Positions 62,501 to 64,000 of a stretch of DNA of 64,000 nt are shown one piece after another (position 1 is the first letter of the stretch; every line of letters begins with the position of its first letter). The stretch is from Acanthaster planci (Eukaryota > Echinodermata > Asteroidea > Valvatida > Acanthasteridae), in the NCBI RefSeq assembly GCF_001949145.1, contig NW_019091433.1, positions 272,400 through 336,399 on the forward strand. Direction: 5' to 3'. The translations under genes and the position numbers were made by a program. The notes beneath the pieces were generated by a model, which was not told the DNA's origin, did no database searches, and saw only the letters and a list, made by a program, of their open reading frames with translations.

Positions 62501-63960
62501 GTTGCAAGCGGCCCTCCAGATGTCTCAGCTTCTCCAGCCGGCTCCCGGTGGCATCAAATGAGTTCTCAATCTCTTTGCATCTATCCAGCCCCCGCTGCAG
62601 CTCGTCGTACTGGTGGGGCAGGGGCTGACTTAGCACCTTCCTGTTGCTGCGTAGCCAGTCGTGCAGCTCGTCCATCAGTGCGTCGCTGCCCTCCCACTCC
62701 CCAATGACCTCTTCCAGATGCTGCATGTTCTTCCGCAGGCCCGTGGTCACCTGGTGCCAGCTGTTCTGGACATCCGTCAATTCCAATTTGAGTTTCTCGG
62801 CTGACTGACTGTCTGAGTTCCTGAGGAGGCTCTTGCCAGCATCATTAAGGGAGAGGTAGAGGGTTTCCTGGAGCTCGACCGACCTCTGAGTCCCCTTTGC
62901 CTGATCGGCAAGGCTTCGTATTCTCTGCAAGGGAGCAGTGGTGATGTCGTAAGCTTTGACCTCCTCTTCAATCTCCTCTAGCCACTCCTGCATCTTGCTC
63001 AGCATCTGGTAGTAAGCGTTCCACGCTCTGCACAGAACATTAGAGAAGGAGAATATAAGTGAGCAGTTTCTGACTTCACAGAATCTCTGGCATATTAAAG
63101 ATTTCATAAAGCGACCCTGTACCAAGACATTCACTCTAGTGATTTGTTAAAAGTTCCCTTTCCCATCCAACACAGAATGGCGACTGTTTCCAATAATCAA
63201 ACAACAAACTGTGAGAAGATACCTAACTGATTTTCTTTTGGCAAAGAAAGCAATTTCACTGCACAAGGCAAAATTAAATTTGATGTCTGGATGTATGTCT
63301 GGAAACTGAAAAGGTCATCCCTGAGGTTACATGAAACAGTCAAAACAGTGGAAAATTATGAACTCTTAGAGAGTGCAATACAAACTGTAGATGCTGTTCT
63401 ATGTGTGGCCCAGGGAGCCACTAGGAAGAATGGCAAAATTATGTGCTAAGCCAAAAATCAACTGAGAACCAGTTACTGGCAATATACATTGTAGAATTGT
63501 AAACCTGTAACCTCTTTTAGCTCATTAAACGTTTTTAGAGCTTAGCAAACTTCTATGACAAGCAGCTACGGGAAATCAGGCCTCGTTTACCCATGGAGAC
63601 AGGGTAGAGTATAGTACAAATTTCAATTGAATAAGCACAAAACTAAAGCAGCGGGGGGCATGAGCATGGGTGCAAAGACCAGAAATGGTGCTTCAGACTC
63701 TGTTAATAACAGAAAAAGAGGTGACGTAGGCACGCAGTAAGTGCCAAATGACACTGTGAAACTGACCTGATGTTCTTGTCGATGTCGTCCTTCTTGGCCG
63801 CTGTCCGCCTGATGACACTCTGCCACTGTTCGCTGAGCTGGTCCAGCTGGAGCTGGAACTCCTCGGGGTCGTCCAGGTCGCCGTCTTGCACCATGCGCTG
63901 ACCGTCATTAATGATGGAAAACAAGATTTGCTGGCGGTTGAAGATGTCTGACTCAAATAC
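36735..63960 (-). CDS. SYNE1: Nesprin (SYNE1/2-like) C-terminal part, fifteen exons, 5' end beyond window
   Basis: Exons (minus strand, 5' to 3') are 63767-63960, 62259-63027, 57158-57324, 49066-49228, 48504-48691, 48003-48153, 47383-47703, 46647-46847, 41502-41963, 40824-40923, 40271-40473, 39334-39663, 38568-38786, 37599-37783 and 36735-36951. They join in phase to 1,289 codons. The chain is a series of spectrin repeats ([42 protein letters not shown]). It also has nesprin-specific stretches [15 protein letters not shown] and [19 protein letters not shown], a Ser/Arg-rich linker, and a KASH domain at the end. Nesprins sit in the outer nuclear membrane, bind SUN proteins in the perinuclear space and link the nucleus to the cytoskeleton (family knowledge). 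Vertebrates have SYNE1 and SYNE2; an invertebrate usually has one orthologue, so the symbol stands for the family. Confidence 0.94.
37599..37783 (-). CDS. SYNE1: Nesprin pre-KASH linker exon
   Basis: Encodes about 61 residues without spectrin heptads ([46 protein letters not shown]). It forms the short spacer between the last spectrin repeat and the KASH exon. Phase 2 at its end gives GT|T, matching the KASH exon. Confidence 0.85.
38787..39333 (-). other. Nesprin intron between exons 39334-39663 and 38568-38786
   Basis: AT-rich intron; nothing recognised in it. Confidence 0.5.
41502..41963 (-). CDS. SYNE1: Nesprin Ser/Arg-rich linker exon
   Basis: This 154-codon exon opens [14 protein letters not shown] and continues with [19 protein letters not shown] and [13 protein letters not shown]. 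It then has [12 protein letters not shown], and returns to a helical region ([19 protein letters not shown]). It corresponds in position and wording (VSLDWD versus the IPLEWD-like motif) to the Ser-rich insertion between spectrin repeats of vertebrate nesprins, a likely flexible, phosphorylatable segment (inference). Its GC content is much higher than the flanking introns. Confidence 0.88.
41964..46646 (-). other. Nesprin 4.7-kb intron
   Basis: AT-rich intron. It contains the (ACAG)n array at 44482-44581. Open frames at 42635, 43001, 43442 and 43944 lack domains and clear splice sites in phase, so no alternative exon is called. Confidence 0.5.
44482..44581. repeat. (ACAG)n microsatellite, about 24 units
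   Basis: A nearly pure tetranucleotide array of about 95 bp lies inside a nesprin intron. It is a likely length-polymorphic locus. Confidence 0.97.
47383..47703 (-). CDS. SYNE1: Nesprin spectrin-repeat exon with HFSESD signature
   Basis: This 107-codon exon encodes [41 protein letters not shown] and [19 protein letters not shown]. The last block is nearly identical to vertebrate nesprins from memory of the family and is the best single marker that this is a nesprin and not another spectrin-repeat protein. Confidence 0.93.
49405..49452 (+). repeat. 5S-rRNA-like patch
   Basis: The sequence around AGTAACTTGGATGGGTGACT resembles the 3' half of eukaryotic 5S rRNA (AGTACTTGGATGGGAGAC). The rest of a 5S gene is not recognisable. 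It could be a 5S-derived SINE remnant or chance. Confidence 0.3.
54429..54460. repeat. Perfect 13-bp-stem palindrome
   Basis: GTTGACCCTACAC and its complement GTGTAGGGTCAAC are separated by CCGGGT. It lies inside a nesprin intron with no clear host element. Confidence 0.8.
54632..55185. mobile_element. MITE with 8-bp target duplication (hAT-like)
   Basis: The 554-bp non-coding element starts CAGGCTCGT and ends ACAACCTTG (complement CAAGGTTGT). Both ends run into GATTTAA-rich subterminal sequence. AATGGATT flanks it directly on both sides (54624-54631 and 55186-55193). An 8-bp duplication and CA-starting termini fit the hAT superfamily (inference). Confidence 0.65.
57325..62258 (-). other. 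Nesprin 4.9-kb intron
   Basis: The flanking exons join in phase 0 (LTE followed by AYQEE). It contains the strong hairpin at 58325-58391 and several TACATGTA words (near 60140, 60480 and 61336). No exon or other element was recognised. Confidence 0.6.
58325..58391. repeat. Strong 31-bp-stem hairpin
   Basis: The left arm 58325-58355 (core TGATGGCAGCCGG) pairs with the right arm 58361-58391 with three mismatches, one of them a G:U on the plus strand. The loop is only GTGAT. The outer stem is (ATC)n/(GAT)n. Confidence 0.9.
62259..63027 (-). CDS. SYNE1: Nesprin large spectrin-repeat exon
   Basis: A single 769-nt exon encodes 256 residues, more than two spectrin repeats ([68 protein letters not shown]). 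The exon starts one base into a codon after an AG acceptor (TGTGCAG|A) and ends ACAGAG|GTGAGT in phase 0. Confidence 0.92.
63028..63766 (-). other. Nesprin intron between the two 5'-most visible exons
   Basis: AT-rich intron with a GTCAGT donor and a TTCTGTGCAG acceptor. Nothing else is recognised. Confidence 0.5.
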
Positions 63961-64000
63961 CTAAAGAAAGCGAATAATACAATAGAAACCATATCAATTT

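Overview
The window is nuclear DNA of an intron-rich, non-vertebrate animal. It has short exons with GT-AG introns and GC-rich exons in AT-rich introns, and it encodes metazoan proteins (a KASH-domain nesprin, TAF6L, TAF1A). Many short DNA transposons and frequent TACATGTA words suggest a marine invertebrate, possibly a deuterostome; this placement is inference. There is no prokaryotic or viral gene context.

Layout: (1) 610-4182, minus strand: the first four coding exons of a TMX1-like ER thioredoxin; the membrane-anchor exons lie beyond the left edge. (2) 5796-7000, minus: a complete three-exon gene for a short (174 aa) asparaginase-like protein. (3) 8380-10690, plus: a decayed LINE retrotransposon. 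(4) 11507-21275, minus: a complete ten-exon TAF6L gene (631 aa, SAGA/PCAF-type complex). (5) 25660-33659, plus: a complete eleven-exon TAF1A gene (506 aa, RNA polymerase I factor SL1), head-to-head with TAF6L. (6) 36735-63960, minus: fifteen exons (1,289 codons) forming the C-terminal part of a giant nesprin, with spectrin repeats, a Ser/Arg-rich linker and a KASH tail. It is tail-to-tail with TAF1A and its N-terminal part lies beyond the right edge. All exon joins were checked for GT-AG sites and codon phase.

The genes do not form a pathway. The accessory content is mostly transposons: four copies of a TTAA-flanked MITE family (two sit within 10 bp of a 5' splice site), a 1.5-kb long-armed inverted-repeat element, a pair of CpG-rich foldback elements just inside two first introns, and MITEs with 16-bp and 41-bp terminal repeats and with an 8-bp target duplication. 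Also present are a strong hairpin in a nesprin intron, tRNA-like SINE remnants and (CAAA)n and (ACAG)n arrays.

The most unusual feature is in TAF1A intron 4: a 42-bp minisatellite whose unit is the exon-4/intron-4 junction itself, giving a row of repeated 5' splice sites. I found no convincing new multi-gene system; the novelty is in these transposon and splice-site arrangements.
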